A stretch of 64,000 bases of DNA from Numida meleagris (lineage: Eukaryota; Chordata; Aves; Galliformes; Numididae), in NCBI RefSeq assembly GCF_002078875.1, contig NC_034422.1, forward strand, positions 3,331,872 through 3,395,871. Reading direction: 5' to 3'. A program made the position numbers and the translations under genes. The notes below the pieces were generated by a model that did not search any database, was not told the origin of the DNA, and saw only the letters and a program-made list of their open reading frames with translations. Below are positions 25,860 through 41,400 of the stretch, one piece after another (the first letter of the stretch is position 1; the number at the start of each line of letters is the position of its first letter).

Positions 25860-26050
25860 CGGAGCGCGTTCCGTTCGCGGACGCTTGTTCCATCCGAGCA
25901 GCTGCACAGGCGGCGCGCGCCACCCTGTGGCCGCAACCGGTAACTGCAACAGCAGCGCTGCTCGCAGCTGCCGCCGGCCTCGTGCAGAGCCGGAATGATC
26001 CCGTGCGCTCGCGTGCTACGCAGCCTACACGCGCATTGCCAGCGAGGTAA
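25860..26050. promoter_or_regulatory. orphan CpG-rich islet
   Basis: Roughly two dozen CpG dinucleotides fall within about 190 bp, for example in GGCGGCGCGCGCCACC, in surroundings nearly free of CpG. The islet is about 6 kb upstream of the ADGRD1 promoter and about 5 kb past the RAN 3' end. A minus-strand ORF of 105 codons covers it but has no recognised motif. It could be an alternative ADGRD1 promoter, a lncRNA promoter or an enhancer. Confidence 0.45.
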
Positions 26051-26953
26051 AACAATTACGCAGTAATCTGACTGTGTCAGATTTGACCAGACTTAGGTCA
26101 ATAAGTGCTCCTATGAACTGCCACAATGCTCAGTTCTCAGGCAACTTGTATGCTTCTGACTGGCAGAAGAGGCATTTCGAATGGCTTTTACAGCGCAGCA
26201 TTTGAATGCGTACTGTACTCATTTACTACAGCTTGAATCCAGTGCTTTGGAAGTGGAAGTCGGCTTTATTATGCAAATAAAATACGCAAACCCAAAGGAG
26301 AAAAAAATACTGCTTCAAAAATCAAATGGCGACGGATAATGCAAAAATAAAATATTAAAAATATATTTTAGGATTGCTTATGTGTAGGGCCGTATGCATT
26401 TGCATGTGCATATGTACCTGTGTCTGTGCATGCATGAGCTCATGTCTGAATGTGCATGCATTAGTTTACATTCGCTATTTTGTAATCTAATAAAAAAACC
26501 TGTCAGGAAAGCTGACTTTCTTGTATACCCTCAGCATGAGCAAAGTAACATTGCTTCCCTCCAGTGTGATTTTCAGTAGACATCAAGATGCAAAGTCATC
26601 AATCTGTTACCACCTTGTGTAGCGACGTGCTTAGAGCAGCAGCAGTAGGAGCAGTACTGAGTGCTGCATGGTACCTTACATGAAGGACTTCAAAGCAAAG
26701 AAGAGCCATATGTATTAGTCACACGATTTGCTATTTTTGGTTCTACGTTTTCTACAGAAAACCTAAATAGCTGTGTCAGGAATGATCCTGATGCTTCAGA
26801 ATACAAGTTTAACATCATTATGCGTCACACGGTAGTTAAGATTTTCGTAGCAATTTTGGTCACTAGCATAAGAAACTAAACAAAGGTAGGGGCTTCTTGT
26901 TGGTGACTTTGTTACCCTTACACATTTTTCATTTTAGCTGACCTTTAACAGTG

Positions 26954-27308
26954 TGTAGTGGAAGAGCTGGGTCAGGGCTTGAAGCAGTGATGGAGCACCT
27001 GGGGGGAAGGCAGGGCCAACCCAAGGGGAGCTCAGGTGCAAGCAATGCAATGCAATGCACCTGAGTGAGCAGAAGGGGTGGAGCCAGGATCCCCCCCTTC
27101 CCAGACCCCATTTAAGGGCTGGCAGTGGAGGTGAGGGCATCTCCCTGGAGATCCCTATGTGCCTGAGCCCTTCCATGGGTAAGCAGATTTTCCTCCTTTG
27201 TTTCTGTCTCCATGGCTGCTACGTTTGGGCTTATCCTTCCTTGCTGCAGCCTAGGACTTTGCTACCCCACTGTCATTGCTGTGCTTGCCATCACATTATA
27301 ACGTTACA
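26954..27308 (+). repeat. LTR-like interspersed repeat, copy B, with target-site duplication
   Basis: The element begins TGTAGTGG, ends GTTACA and is flanked on both sides by CAGTG (26949-26953 and 27309-27313). A 5-bp duplication with TG...CA ends is the signature of a solo LTR left by a retrovirus-like element. It contains the same GCAATGCAATGCAATGCACC and CCCATTTAAGGGCTGGCAGT core as copy A. No viral genes are present. It lies between ADGRD1 and RAN. Confidence 0.65.
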
Positions 27309-27313
27309 CAGTG

Positions 27314-30300
27314 TTAACATAGAAATAGGCAACAGAGTAAATCAAGTTCAATGCCTCTTAATTTTATCAGTGCAGCTCCAACTTAAAGTCTTGATTTCTT
27401 TAAATACATTAGAAGCATAATTTCAGAGACAGTGGATCAAACACTAATGCTACAAGTACAAATGTTACGAGTAACAGGGTTTTTTTGTGGTTTAATTGAC
27501 TTAACTGACATTGGGGAATTTTTTCCTTGCTTTTTAATGTTTTGGACCCTTCAAGCAAGCAGTAGATATAGGAACATTAGTTCTACCAAAACAAATAAAT
27601 AAAATTACTTGTTCTTCTCATGAACATCTCCTGAACGCCATTTCAGTGACAACCTCTAGAACGCTACAATTTTGGGAAGTGTCACTTGTAACAAAGCAAA
27701 CAGATTGTTCAGCAACCTAAGAGAATTACCCACACAACTCAATTCAAGCTAGTTGTTCTTCTAAGTCCAAGTCTGTAACATTAAAAAAAAAAAAAAAAAG
27801 CACACTAGAATCTTGGTATCAACGACATGACTTTCGCTTCAACATTCACATGCTAATTGAGTAATTAAGCATACAATGAGGCTGTGGCTTGGCTCATCCC
27901 TGAGTCACTGCAGGTCTGGGAAGTAGGTCACGATATTATAAGCCGTCCTTTCAAGTTCGACTTTACAGGACTTGTCAGTCAGTGAAGTTTGCTCCAAAAC
28001 AGAAGTCATTTTTTTTTTTTTTTCCCCCTTCCTTGATGGGGAGGCAGTAGCCTAAACCAGAGGGATAAGCTGCAAACGAGGCAGAGGGCCCCAGACACTG
28101 CAAATTGCCATGTCTGCCTCCAGAGCAGCGGCAGAAAATGTTACTGGCCTAGGACAGCACGGTCATGTATGTATTCCTAACACTAATTCCCAGCTTGAGG
28201 GCATCTTGCTTCTGGACACACAGAGATGGTTAAGGTTGTTCCAGGGCACATGCAAGAACTCCTTCGTGGGATGCTCATAGACCAGTTTGAGCTAGTAAAA
28301 GATTGCTGAAGGCAGCCTTGTAGATCAATGGAAGGACAAAAAAAAAAAGGAGAGACAATTAACACACCCACGTGGAAACCGACTGATGAAAGCAGCACGA
28401 GATTTATCTTTTCAGTTGTTTCATTCACTTTGATCCCACTGGAGAGGGTTTTAAAGGGCTCAGACAACTATTGCCAAAAGCCAGGTGAGAGAAGGGGACT
28501 GGTACTGCCAAGTGGTTTCAATTAAACTCCAAAAGAGAAAAAAATTCTCAGCATTGCATTTTGTAGTGGTTAGCTCGAGACAGTATGAGCAATGGAGCCA
28601 TCTAAAGGAGGTGGAGGGGGAAAGACAGTGGCATTTGTTGAGCTGTAACTTCCAGACCTAGGATGGACAGGCTTTAAAAGGCTGAGATTCAAGAGTAATC
28701 TTAACTTTCCTTAAGGAGACACGCAACCCTCCTTCATTTAATGATACAGAAACAGCAAAACGTTTCCTTGGAGCCTCTTCAGGCATCAAACTTACACACG
28801 GCCATCACAGCTTTATTACAGAACTAATAACGAGCTTGCACTTTATCCTACTTTTGAATGTCAAAGCTGAGAAGAGTCTAGCAATAAGTTATGCAAGCAC
28901 CTGAAACGAGACTTCAGAGTGGGAAAACTGATGTGTAGGAACATGTCAAAGCCCACATTTAACCTCACCTAGCCCTCCTTTCACACAGCAGTCAAGCAGC
29001 CAGAACAAAGTTGGTATTGCATGGAATAGGTCTCACATCATTAATGATATGACTATTAAATAGCTTCTAAAAATAATTTTCCTCATTACTTGACTAATTT
29101 TATCTTCCTTAAACCCAACTAGAGAAAGGCTGCAGAGCTGTAAGCCTTTTAGTTTTAACAAACTGCAGCTGAGGGAATTGCATGTTCTCATCAGCACAGC
29201 CCGCGTTATTCAGTCAACAGCTAGCAGCTAAGTACAAAAAGCAAAGTGTAATATTGCAATGCACGTATTTAATCCCACTCCTGAAACATTTCAAGTTGAA
29301 AGGCTTACTTTGCAGGACTAGTATTGCTGCCTACTTCTAAGTTTCTGCAGGCTTTATATTAGCATTTAAGAATCTCATAGTAATGTATTTTTTAAGACTT
29401 GCTATCTCACTTTTAAGTCTTTAGCTGCTCAGTAGTAATTCAAAGCATAGTACCTGGGTAGAGCAGGTGAACTGCAGAGATTACACCATGCACACTATGA
29501 GATGAAATCATGCAAACATAACTCGTGCTGTATTCTGCTCCACCCTTCAGTATCAACGCTGCATATCTGCTTACTTTTCTGAATTGACCTGCACTTTTAA
29601 CAGTGCATTCTCATCAGATAGCTTGAAGGCTTCCTCACCTCGCACACCAGCAGCAGATGCTCAAGCTAGCAGTAGTAACCAGGACGCACACAAGTTAGTA
29701 AACCCTACAGGGAAGAACCTGTAGCGTGAAGCTGAAGCGAGATGATGCAGCAAGAAGTTCCTGTGGAATGTTAAGTCAAAGTTTCTCCTTTCATAAGGCA
29801 AGCGTGACATTCCTCATTTCCCTTAATAAGTCTCAGTGAGCTAAAGTGCTTAGAATCTCTCATTAACTAATTTTAAGAACCCACAGAACTTAAAATTACA
29901 CAAATTATATAATACTGTTCTCAAACATTTAATAGTCAACAATTTTGGCTGATATGCATCAGAATGAAGTGTTAAGAAATACTCAAGTAGGAGTTATGTA
30001 TACAAACATGCAAGTTAAAAGGAATGAAATGCTCCACTTTATTAAGAAACCAAAAATACAAAACTGAAGAGTTCCAAGGCTTCATGTACTCAGACACTAC
30101 TGAAAAAAAAATGGTATTTGTTTACTAGTAGTACTAATATTGACCAAGATTGCATTTTCCATCATTTATGCTGTAATCTAGTTTCAAATTAAGAACTTGG
30201 TGCAGTTACAGTAAAGTCTAGATATCATACGGGGGTTTTAGTTAATATGCTGTTCTGTAGCCAAGAGCTTTTTAAGCTCATCTACAGCTGTTTTCTAGTT

Positions 30301-30839
30301 AGTGAGGTTTAAGATGCTTAGTTTTAATCAACTATAGCTCTACTGAATGATGCTCCATGCAAAGATACAGCTTGTAGTCACTTGAACAGACCTAAAATGT
30401 CATTTATTCTTGGCTACTTAAGAAAACAGCTCTGTGAAGGCATGTTCTAAAGCAGTTAAAGTTGAGACAGTATCTAAAGGCAGCATATGCAAGCTGAACT
30501 ACACACTTAACTCTCAAGACACTCCTCAGACCACATAAACATCCCCACTTGGTATGGGTCAATTGATGCTTATCTGGTGATCCAGCTCCATTTGCCAGTC
30601 AAGCGCTCCCTGCTTTAGTTTCACCTGGCAGTTAGTTCAGCCTCCCCCAAGTGCTTTAATTATATGCTTCAGGAAATCAATGTAAGGTTAACTGTTAGCT
30701 CTGATTTAGTAAGGGGAGCATAACAAAGAGAAAGGGAAGAAAAGACTAAGAATGCAGAGACAGACAAGTAGTAGCCTCAGTTAAAAAAAGACACTTTCAA
30801 GACTTCTCCTAACAATGCATGAAAATTCACTTGCTTAGA
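27314..30839. other. ADGRD1-RAN intergenic region, right part
   Basis: No gene supported. A 17-base A run occurs at 27783-27799 and a T run at about 28009-28023. The 28-30.8 kb part is of mixed composition without a recognised repeat. Confidence 0.55.
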
Positions 30840-30856
30840 GATATTTGAAATACAAC

Positions 30857-30862
30857 TTTATT
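30857..30862 (-). promoter_or_regulatory. RAN: RAN polyadenylation signal (AATAAA)
   Basis: The minus strand reads AATAAA here, about 340 nt after the RAN stop codon. No other canonical signal lies between. Cleavage is expected near 30840. Confidence 0.75.
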
Positions 30863-31201
30863 ATCTAAACAAAAAAAGAATGGGAATGACAGAAACAAGA
30901 TTTACCACATAACACTTTGATGTGACTGCAGCAGTCTTATATTTGAAACTCAAAAGGGGAAGTAATTGCAGTCCAAAAAACAGCTAAATATGCAGGTCCA
31001 AAATATGAAGTTTTGTTGGTTTTTTTTTTGTTTGAACTGCCACATTCACTCCGAAGCCCATTCATCTCTTTCAGCATCCCAAAGATTAAGCACATGTTCT
31101 GCTCAGCTAGATAATAAAGTGGCAAACACGCTGCACCACTGACATCACAGGACAGTTGCCTATAAAACTAGACTTCTGACGCTGGGCTCCAGCTTCATCC
31201 C

Positions 31202-34125
<2,924 letters not shown>

Positions 34126-34149
34126 GCTGGGTCTGCAGGGGAAATGGAA

Positions 34150-35345
34150 GCATGTGAGCTCACAAGAGGCGAGCTGGTTCGAGGCCCCGCCGGAAGGGGC
34201 CGGCCGCCGTTCCCAGCTCCCAAACCGCCTCCCGAGGCGCGTGCTCCGCGCTAGTCAGCGGCCGCCGCCGAAGAGGCCGAGGCTCGGCCCAGGCCGCCGC
34301 TCCCCCTCCCCGCGGCGCGCGTGGCCCCGGGCCCCCGGATGGGGCAGGAAGCGGCCCCGCACCGCCCCACACGCGGCGGGAGCGCGCGGTAATGGCGGCC
34401 TCAGCTCCCCGCCCACCCCCGGAGCCCGTAACGGGAGGCCGCCGCCGCCGCGCCCCTCGGGCTTCCAGGCTACGAAAACGGGGCCGAGCCGGGGCCGCCG
34501 TAGGGCGCCTCAAAGAAAGCCGGCCTCGGCCTCGCTCCGTAGGGAAGGCCGTCCCCAAATCGCTCTCCCACCCCGTTCGAAAATCTTCCCGGGCCGCGGA
34601 GCCCGGATGAGTCCCGCGGGGTTCCGAGCGCGGTCCCCGTCCCCGCACCGCCGGCCGGGCCCCATCCCACCATGACTGAGCAGCGCGCCGCCTCCCCTCC
34701 CCCCGCGGCCGCTCGGGCCGTTGGAGGCCCCGCTCCCGTTCCCCTCCCGCGCGCCGCCCGCCCTTTTCTCCGCGACGGAGACGGGCGCCGCTCCCGCCCC
34801 GCACCGCTCCCATCGAGGGGCGGAGGGCGAGGCCGCCACGCAGGCACGGCGCCCGGCGCGGCGCTCACCCGGGCCCGGCCTCGGCACGACCCAGCCCATC
34901 TCCTGCCGGGCGGCCGCTAACGGCGGCCGCCGCCGCCCCGCTCGCGGCGGCCCCGCTTCCCCCCCGCCCGGCCGCTACGGGGAAAAGGAGGACACCCCGA
35001 CCCCGTTACCTTTCCCGAGCCTTCTCTCCGCGTCGCTCCCTGCCGTGACTGGGCGCTGGGAAGATGGCGGAAGCGCGGTTCAAATACCCGGAGAGCGACG
35101 CCGCGCGGCCGCGGGGAGGGGGAGGGGCCGGGATCACGTGGGCGGGCGGGCGGGCAGCGGGCGCGGCGCTCGGACCCGCGGCGGCCGTTGATGGGCGCCA
35201 TGGCCGCGGCTCGGCCCGGCGCTGCCTGCCCCAGCGACTCGTGCTCCTGCACGGCCGGGCCGCGCGGCTCCCGCTGGAAAGGAGAGAGCTGGGCAGCGCC
35301 GATCCGCTGCCCTCCGTGGCTCCGCGCTGTCACATCGCAGTGCTC
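34150..35345. promoter_or_regulatory. RAN: CpG island covering the RAN promoter, first exon and first intron
   Basis: Very GC- and CpG-rich for about 1.2 kb. On the minus strand CCGCCATCTT (35070-35061) is a YY1-type core promoter motif. TTTGAA at 35084-35079 resembles a CHR cell-cycle element. CACGTG at 35135-35140 is an E-box of the MYC/USF type, followed by a GGGCGGGCGGGCGGG run. The long ORFs in all six frames here are a by-product of GC richness and are not genes. Confidence 0.8.
35010..35062 (-). other. RAN: RAN noncoding first exon (5' UTR)
   Basis: A GTAACG donor at 35009-35004 follows a GC-rich, pyrimidine-containing leader. The next exon begins at 34132 after a CCCTGCAG acceptor, seven bases before the ATG. 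The upstream limit is set by analogy to the YY1-type motif at 35061-35070; the exact start site cannot be seen. Confidence 0.65.
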
Positions 35346-37700
35346 TAAGCTCTCACATTGAGATTATAGCGGAACAAAGTTGTCCATAAACTCTCTTGCA
35401 AAGAATGTAAAAGATGCTTTGCATAGATCGATGCATTCCAAGACTCCTGGCTTCACAGTGATTTCCACGTTCTGATTTTTGCCCTGGTGTAGTTAGGCAA
35501 TGTTCATGTGGTCTGCGTAACAGCAGTTGGAGCATCCATAACTAGAACTGATGAACGTTTAAACGACTCTGGACTGAGATGACACCAACATTCTTTAATG
35601 GCAGGTGTTACATGCAAGTGGAGCTTGTGTCTTGTTTGTTTTCCACATAGCGGCAATACGGAGAGAAAGTTTACAAGAGTCACTGCACGCTGCTGTACAG
35701 TTTGTGTATTTGATAGCGTAACACCAATCCAAGCGCTGCATAAGATTTTCTTTGTTGGAAAACACACTGCCTTGCTGAACTTGCTTCCCCCCCCCCCCTT
35801 TTTTTTTTGGACAAATTGAGTTTTTGGTGGTTGTTTTGTTGGTTTTCTTTAGCACGTTTGCTGATTACCTCTAGGAGCCAGGAAGAGTTACTGCCTTCGG
35901 AATATATAGCCCATACATTTTTCTCAGCACAATGCTACCTTTATAAAACCCTTGTGAATTCCACTCTTCTTCTTGACAAATAGGCATACATTTGTAAAGA
36001 GGAGCCCACAAAGCCTCATTAATAGAGTTTGGCAGTTTTAAAGAATATAAACGCTTCCAGGAAAAAAATAAAAAATCAATCTCTAACTTTGTTTGTAGAG
36101 TGCTCGGTGTACTTTACAAAATTCTCAACAGAGTTACAAGTGTATTAGTAAACAACTTCGTCTTTCCTCAAACATAAGTGGTAATGCTACCTGATACTTT
36201 AACTTGGAATAAGTAAAATCAATGGCTAACGTAGAAGACCCTTATAGGTTTTGAGCTCCCATCAAACATTTACAAATTCTTATAAATTATTGCATGGGAT
36301 CCAGGTTTTATCATCATGTAGAAGTAAATGTTCAGTTCAGAGGATCTACAAAACACCTGCTCCAGATAGCTTCATTCAGCAAAGGCAACAGAACGCGTCC
36401 AAGCACTCATCAACAGAGTTAGATCACTATCTAAGAGATTAGCGTCCATGAGATATCACTAGGTAATCAGCAGAATAATTACCTTTAAACACTCCTGCAC
36501 AACATCTCCTATATCTTGATCTGGGTCAGCCATGAACAAACTCAGCCACTCAGTGAGGCAGACAAGAGTACAAGGTAAAAGGCAGCCCTTACTAAGCTCT
36601 GCAGGTGCCCATGAGGAAAGGCACAAAAAGTACCAACAGATACACAGTTACAGAGCTGAAGAGTATCTTATCTTATGACTACCATATTAGTAGGAAACAA
36701 AATCATTTTGTAAACCGTGACAAAGGCAACAACATGTAGACGTACCTCTCAGGTCAAGCAGTGATTGTGGAAGCATCTCTGGAGTACAAGCTCAAACAGG
36801 AGCCAAGGTCTGCACTGGTAGTCAAGGCGACACCAGAAATTACACCAAAAGGTTTGAAGGGGAAGTTAGTCACTTGCAGCACCGATAGGTGAAATGGATC
36901 ATACACTAGTAATAGCAGTTGATAATGCTAATACATGAAGTTTAAATTCATGGTCTAACACTAGAAAAAAAATTCTTTAAATATATGAAAATTATTAGTA
37001 GAACTGCTCTGTATCCCAAAATAAGATCGTTAGAAACTGCAGTTGCTGAGCTTGTAGTCTGGGAGATGAAGTCTATTCACAACAGAAGTGAGGTACTAAC
37101 GCTTCCAGGTGAGTCTGCGAGCTGACGGAATACGTGGCAGCACGCACCCACAAGCAAAACCACAACACTGCTGTGGATTTTCCCATAAAACATCCATGAG
37201 CTATTTCGTAGGATCTCTCTGGCCTTTCAGACATACCTGCTGCCGCACTCACTCAGGGCTTTGGCAAGATCCCAGATGCATCTTCCTGTGAGACCTCACA
37301 GGCACTGCTCTGGGGGTCCTACCACTGCAAGGCAATGCTTCTCATCATTTTTTAGCTGAAGGGTTACAAAAAGTAGATGACCCATCTTCTGCTGCACGAG
37401 GGCGTGTGCTTGCTTCTCATTTCCAGTCAGAAATGGGTCACTCGCTGCTGGGGGGTGAGCAGCAGCCCTCATGCCTCGGCCTAACGCTGCAGGAAGGCAC
37501 GGGGGCACGAGCAGCAGCCAAGGGAGGAGCGGACTGTGCACTTCTGGGACAAACCATGATTTCGTGAAGCCTATCCACATCACATACCAGAGAAAAACTA
37601 AACGAAATTCAACGATATGGCAACTTTTTACAACTCTCTCCCTCGTGACAGTCACAGTTTCTTGTTGGGATTTATCTTGCAGCGCTGCTTCCTCGATACG
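35346..37700. other. spacer between the RAN and STX2 promoters
   Basis: About 2.3 kb without a supported gene. A run of 12 C followed by 10 T lies at 35787-35808. The two genes diverge but are too far apart for one shared core promoter. Confidence 0.6.
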
Positions 37701-37719
37701 GGAACTTCCTTGCAGCTCA

Positions 37720-38420
37720 CTGCAGCACCGCCCGCCCGGCCGCGCGCGCTCCTGCACACGTACGTACACACTTTCCCGCCCATTCTCCTCACGGCACAAC
37801 CCCGCCCCCGCCGCTCGCGCAGCCGCAGATCCCTTCCCGCCCAGCATCGTCCGCCGTGACGTCAGCAGAGCCGAGGCGGGCTCTCCGTTGCAGTGGGCGC
37901 CGCCGGGGGCGCGAGTACGCGTGCGCGGGGCAGAGTCGCCTCACCCCGGGGCGCGGGGGGCGCGTGCGCGTTGCGGGCCCGGGTTTGTCGTGACGTCGTG
38001 TGGGGAGGGGTCGCGGCCGCTGCCCCTCGCACCGCGGAAGGAGGGCGGGGCCCGAGCGCAGGGCCCGGCCTGAGCGGGGCGGCGGCGGCCGAGGGCTGAG
38101 CGGACCTTCGGGAGCGGCGCTCGGCGAGGAGCTGAGGCGCTTCGGGGATGAAGGACCGGCTGGCTGACCTGGCAGAGGTGAGGGCGGCGGGGGCCGCTAT
38201 GGCCGCGGGATGTAACGGTCGGGGAGGGGCGCGCGGCCCGGAGCGTTGCGGCAGCGGCACGAGCGCGCCCCCGGGGCGGGAGCTCCTTAGGCCGCGGGGC
38301 TCCGGACGTGCCGGGCGCCTTCCGCCTGCCCTGCGGTGCGGGTGGAATCGCTGTGCGGGATAGAGCGCGGGGCGGAGTTGTGGGTGCCCGCTGCCCGCAG
38401 CGTGCTTTGGAGACGTGTAG
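37720..38420 (+). promoter_or_regulatory. STX2: STX2 CpG-island promoter with CRE sites
   Basis: CpG-dense block around the STX2 first exon. A palindromic CRE, TGACGTCA, lies at 37857-37864 and a second TGACGTC at 37991-37997. GC boxes (GGGCGGGG) follow. The spacing of about 130 bp and the position about 150-290 bp before the ATG fit a CREB/ATF-responsive housekeeping promoter. The exact start site is not visible. Confidence 0.7.
38148..38177 (+). CDS. STX2: STX2 coding exon 1
   Basis: Encodes [10 protein letters not shown] before a GTGAGG donor. The intron that follows is 4.6 kb. Confidence 0.93.
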
Positions 38421-41400
38421 CCAGCAGCGCGTCGGTTCAGCTCTCTGCAGGTTTTATTTCGCCCGTGTTTACAAAATGGAAGCTTGGCGTGTTTACGCGT
38501 TCCCTTCCTTCCCCTTACTTGTGCTCTGGAAACGGTGTTCTGGGAAAGCAAATGGGGTAGTTAGAGGGAGGTGCGGTGATGCCGCTCATCAACAGGATGT
38601 GGTCTGGTTTAAATGAAAGTTTTCCTGCATGGTTTTTTCACTTTTTTCTAATCTGAAAACAAATAGAAATGGTGAACGCCAGCGTATATTGTATATACTT
38701 TCCCTTTTTAGTTAAGCGCAGTATTTCTTTTAGAAGAAATAGAAATTTAAGTTTGCATGTTATTAAAAGTAGTAATGTTTTTCTTGAGCCTTCTTTATAA
38801 GGAGGGGAAAATACTACTTGTCAGTGCCTGTGATTTATTAAGATATAACGTTGTAGCTTTTTGAAATTCTTGTTAACACATTGTATTTGGTAGTTAAACA
38901 GTGTTAAAATACATGCTGGAGAAAGAAACTGTTACAGGCATGCAGTTCCTATAGCCTTCAGCTAATACTGCATCCTCCTCCCAGCTAATCATGCCTTCTT
39001 TAGAAGATGGGATCCTTAGTGTGGTGTTGGACCTGCCAGCTGCCTGATAGATCTCCTTGGCTGTCAGAAAAGGAGCAACCTGATGCTCTGAGGTGTAAGA
39101 ATCTCTTGAAACACTGGTGTGGTTTGAAGAAACTGTTGCGGGTCAGGGGAAAGCCTGGTGCCTATAAATTCAATGACACCTGGAACAACACCTCTGGAAT
39201 ATGAAATTCTCTAATAAGTATCTAAAGCGGCTTGGAAGACTTCAACTTTAATGTGGGGAATGTTACATAAAAATCAGTCTTTCAAAAAAAAAATGCACTT
39301 TTTATATGGAAAACAGAATAATCCATGTGAAAGGGACCTACAAAGATCTAGTCCAACTTCCTGACCACTGCAGTTTTAACCGGAAGTTAAAGCATTAAGG
39401 GCATTATCCAAACGCCACCTGAAAGCTGACAGGCATGGGGCATTGACCACCGTGCCCGGCTGTCTGCTGTAGTCTTTGGCCGCCTTCATGGTGAGTAGCT
39501 TTTTCCTAATGTTTGATCCAGGCCTCCCTGGTGCAGCTTTGTGCTGTTCCTGTGTGTCCTGACATTGGTTCCCTGAGAAAAGAGCCCAGCACCCCCCCCT
39601 GCTTCCTCAGTAAGTTACTGGGAGCAAGGAGGTCAACTCAGAGTCTCCTTTTTCTCCAGACTAGATAAACCAAGTGACTCTAGAGCGCATAAAAATGCAT
39701 TAAGTAGTATTTTTTACGAGCTAAAGGTTACTTGTGCAACAAAGGTAATGAGTTACTTGGAACAGGCAACCATAAAGATTTACAGTGTCCTGAGCATTGC
39801 TTCCTTATACGCCATTCAGTTCTGTGAATTATGTGGGAGTGCGTGTGTAAAGCTGTGGTGTGCAGGGCCAGCTGTGAATCTGGTATTTGCAGTCCCTCAG
39901 GTGTGGTTTTTTTCTATCCCAAATAACTTTAGACAGCAAAATTTAGCCTGTAAGTTCTCTGAGCAATTTTTGAAGATGTTATAAGTTGTGCATAGACAGC
40001 AGCTAGGCACCTGCTGCATTCTCAGAGTGGGGGTAGGATGGGTGTGGTGGAGCTGTGCCCCTGGAGCTGCTCTCCCTGCAGCATGCTGCTCCAGTCTGTC
40101 AGCAGGTTGGCTCTGACTCATTGGGGTGGTGATGGTCACTTCTCTTTGCAGCCTGACAGAAGAATACAGCTCATGATCTAGACTGAGAGTAACTTTGAAT
40201 AGAATTCAGGGCTAGTAAAAGTAATTTTTAAACCAAAAAGTCTGTTCTGTTTCAAAATTCAGTAATTAATTTGGTAAGGGTTCTCAAGCTAGCCTTATTT
40301 CTGCCATTATGAAAGGCATGTGAAATGTTAGAAGTTGAATAAAGCATCCCATCTCAGCTGGGAGCTGAGAGAAATAGTATTGCCCAAGTATCTGGATTTG
40401 AAGAAACTTGATGTATTTTGTAAGTCTGAATGTTAGATGTGTGTGGCCCAGATTTCAATCCCAAGGTCAAGGTTAGAGCTGCAAACAGACCATTAGCTTG
40501 CTGTTGGCATTAGCAACAGGCTTTTTTTATCAGTTCTTTTTGTAATAGTGCTTATTCTATGGAGATAAGGCCTAGTAGAAGGATTGCGTTTGTGCTAAAC
40601 TTCATCTTGGATGGACTGTGTGCTTGTCAAAAGAACGTGTCACTTCAGTTGAAGAGTTAGTGAATAAGCTTTGTCTTAGGTATGTGATGATTTAAGAACA
40701 TAAAGAACACAGGTTGACAAGTCATCAGGTATCTTTCCAGTGCTGATGTTCAAAGTAGACAGTACATAAATCTTTCAACAAATTGTAGAGAGCCAATTCA
40801 TCTGTCATTCACGTCACTGCAACCAAACGTGAAGGTGAAGTGTATACGGCACAGACTGCAGGCTGCCTGATGCTGCAGCTCAGCTTCGTTGCTGCTGCTC
40901 TTGTACAGATGGGACTTGGGAGCAAGATTTTGTATCTTTTGTTTGGTTAAGATTGGCTCAGGTGTTTGGTGTTTTAATAAGATCTGGCCAAAGAAAAAGC
41001 TAACATTTAATCTTGTAACCGATGCTATTTTCATTATTTTCATTTCACTATCTAAATAATTTCCTTATAAATAATTAGAAAACATTTTTTACTCAGTAAA
41101 TGTATGCAGAAGGTGTTCTTTATGTAAATGATGAAATTAAGCATCTCTTAAAATATAGCTCATTGTTGACTTCTGTCTGGTAGCTTTTCAGTGCCATGGT
41201 CTTTGATATGAGTAAAAGTTAAGTGACTTCTTCTGGGCATAGACTTCCTCTCATTTTATTAAGCAAGGCTGTTAATTTGTTATAGTCTCCAAGGATGGTT
41301 TCTTTAATATTGAGTCACAGCAGTCATGTCTCCAGAAGGAGTAACTACCAATAATCTCTAGGGATGTGACATTGAATTGCAAATGGTCCAGGAGGGCAGT

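Noticed and set aside
37296..38551. ORFs of 183-229 codons around the STX2 promoter
   Set aside because: Same cause, GC-rich stop-poor DNA. No domain or splice support, and STX2 exon 1 lies inside.
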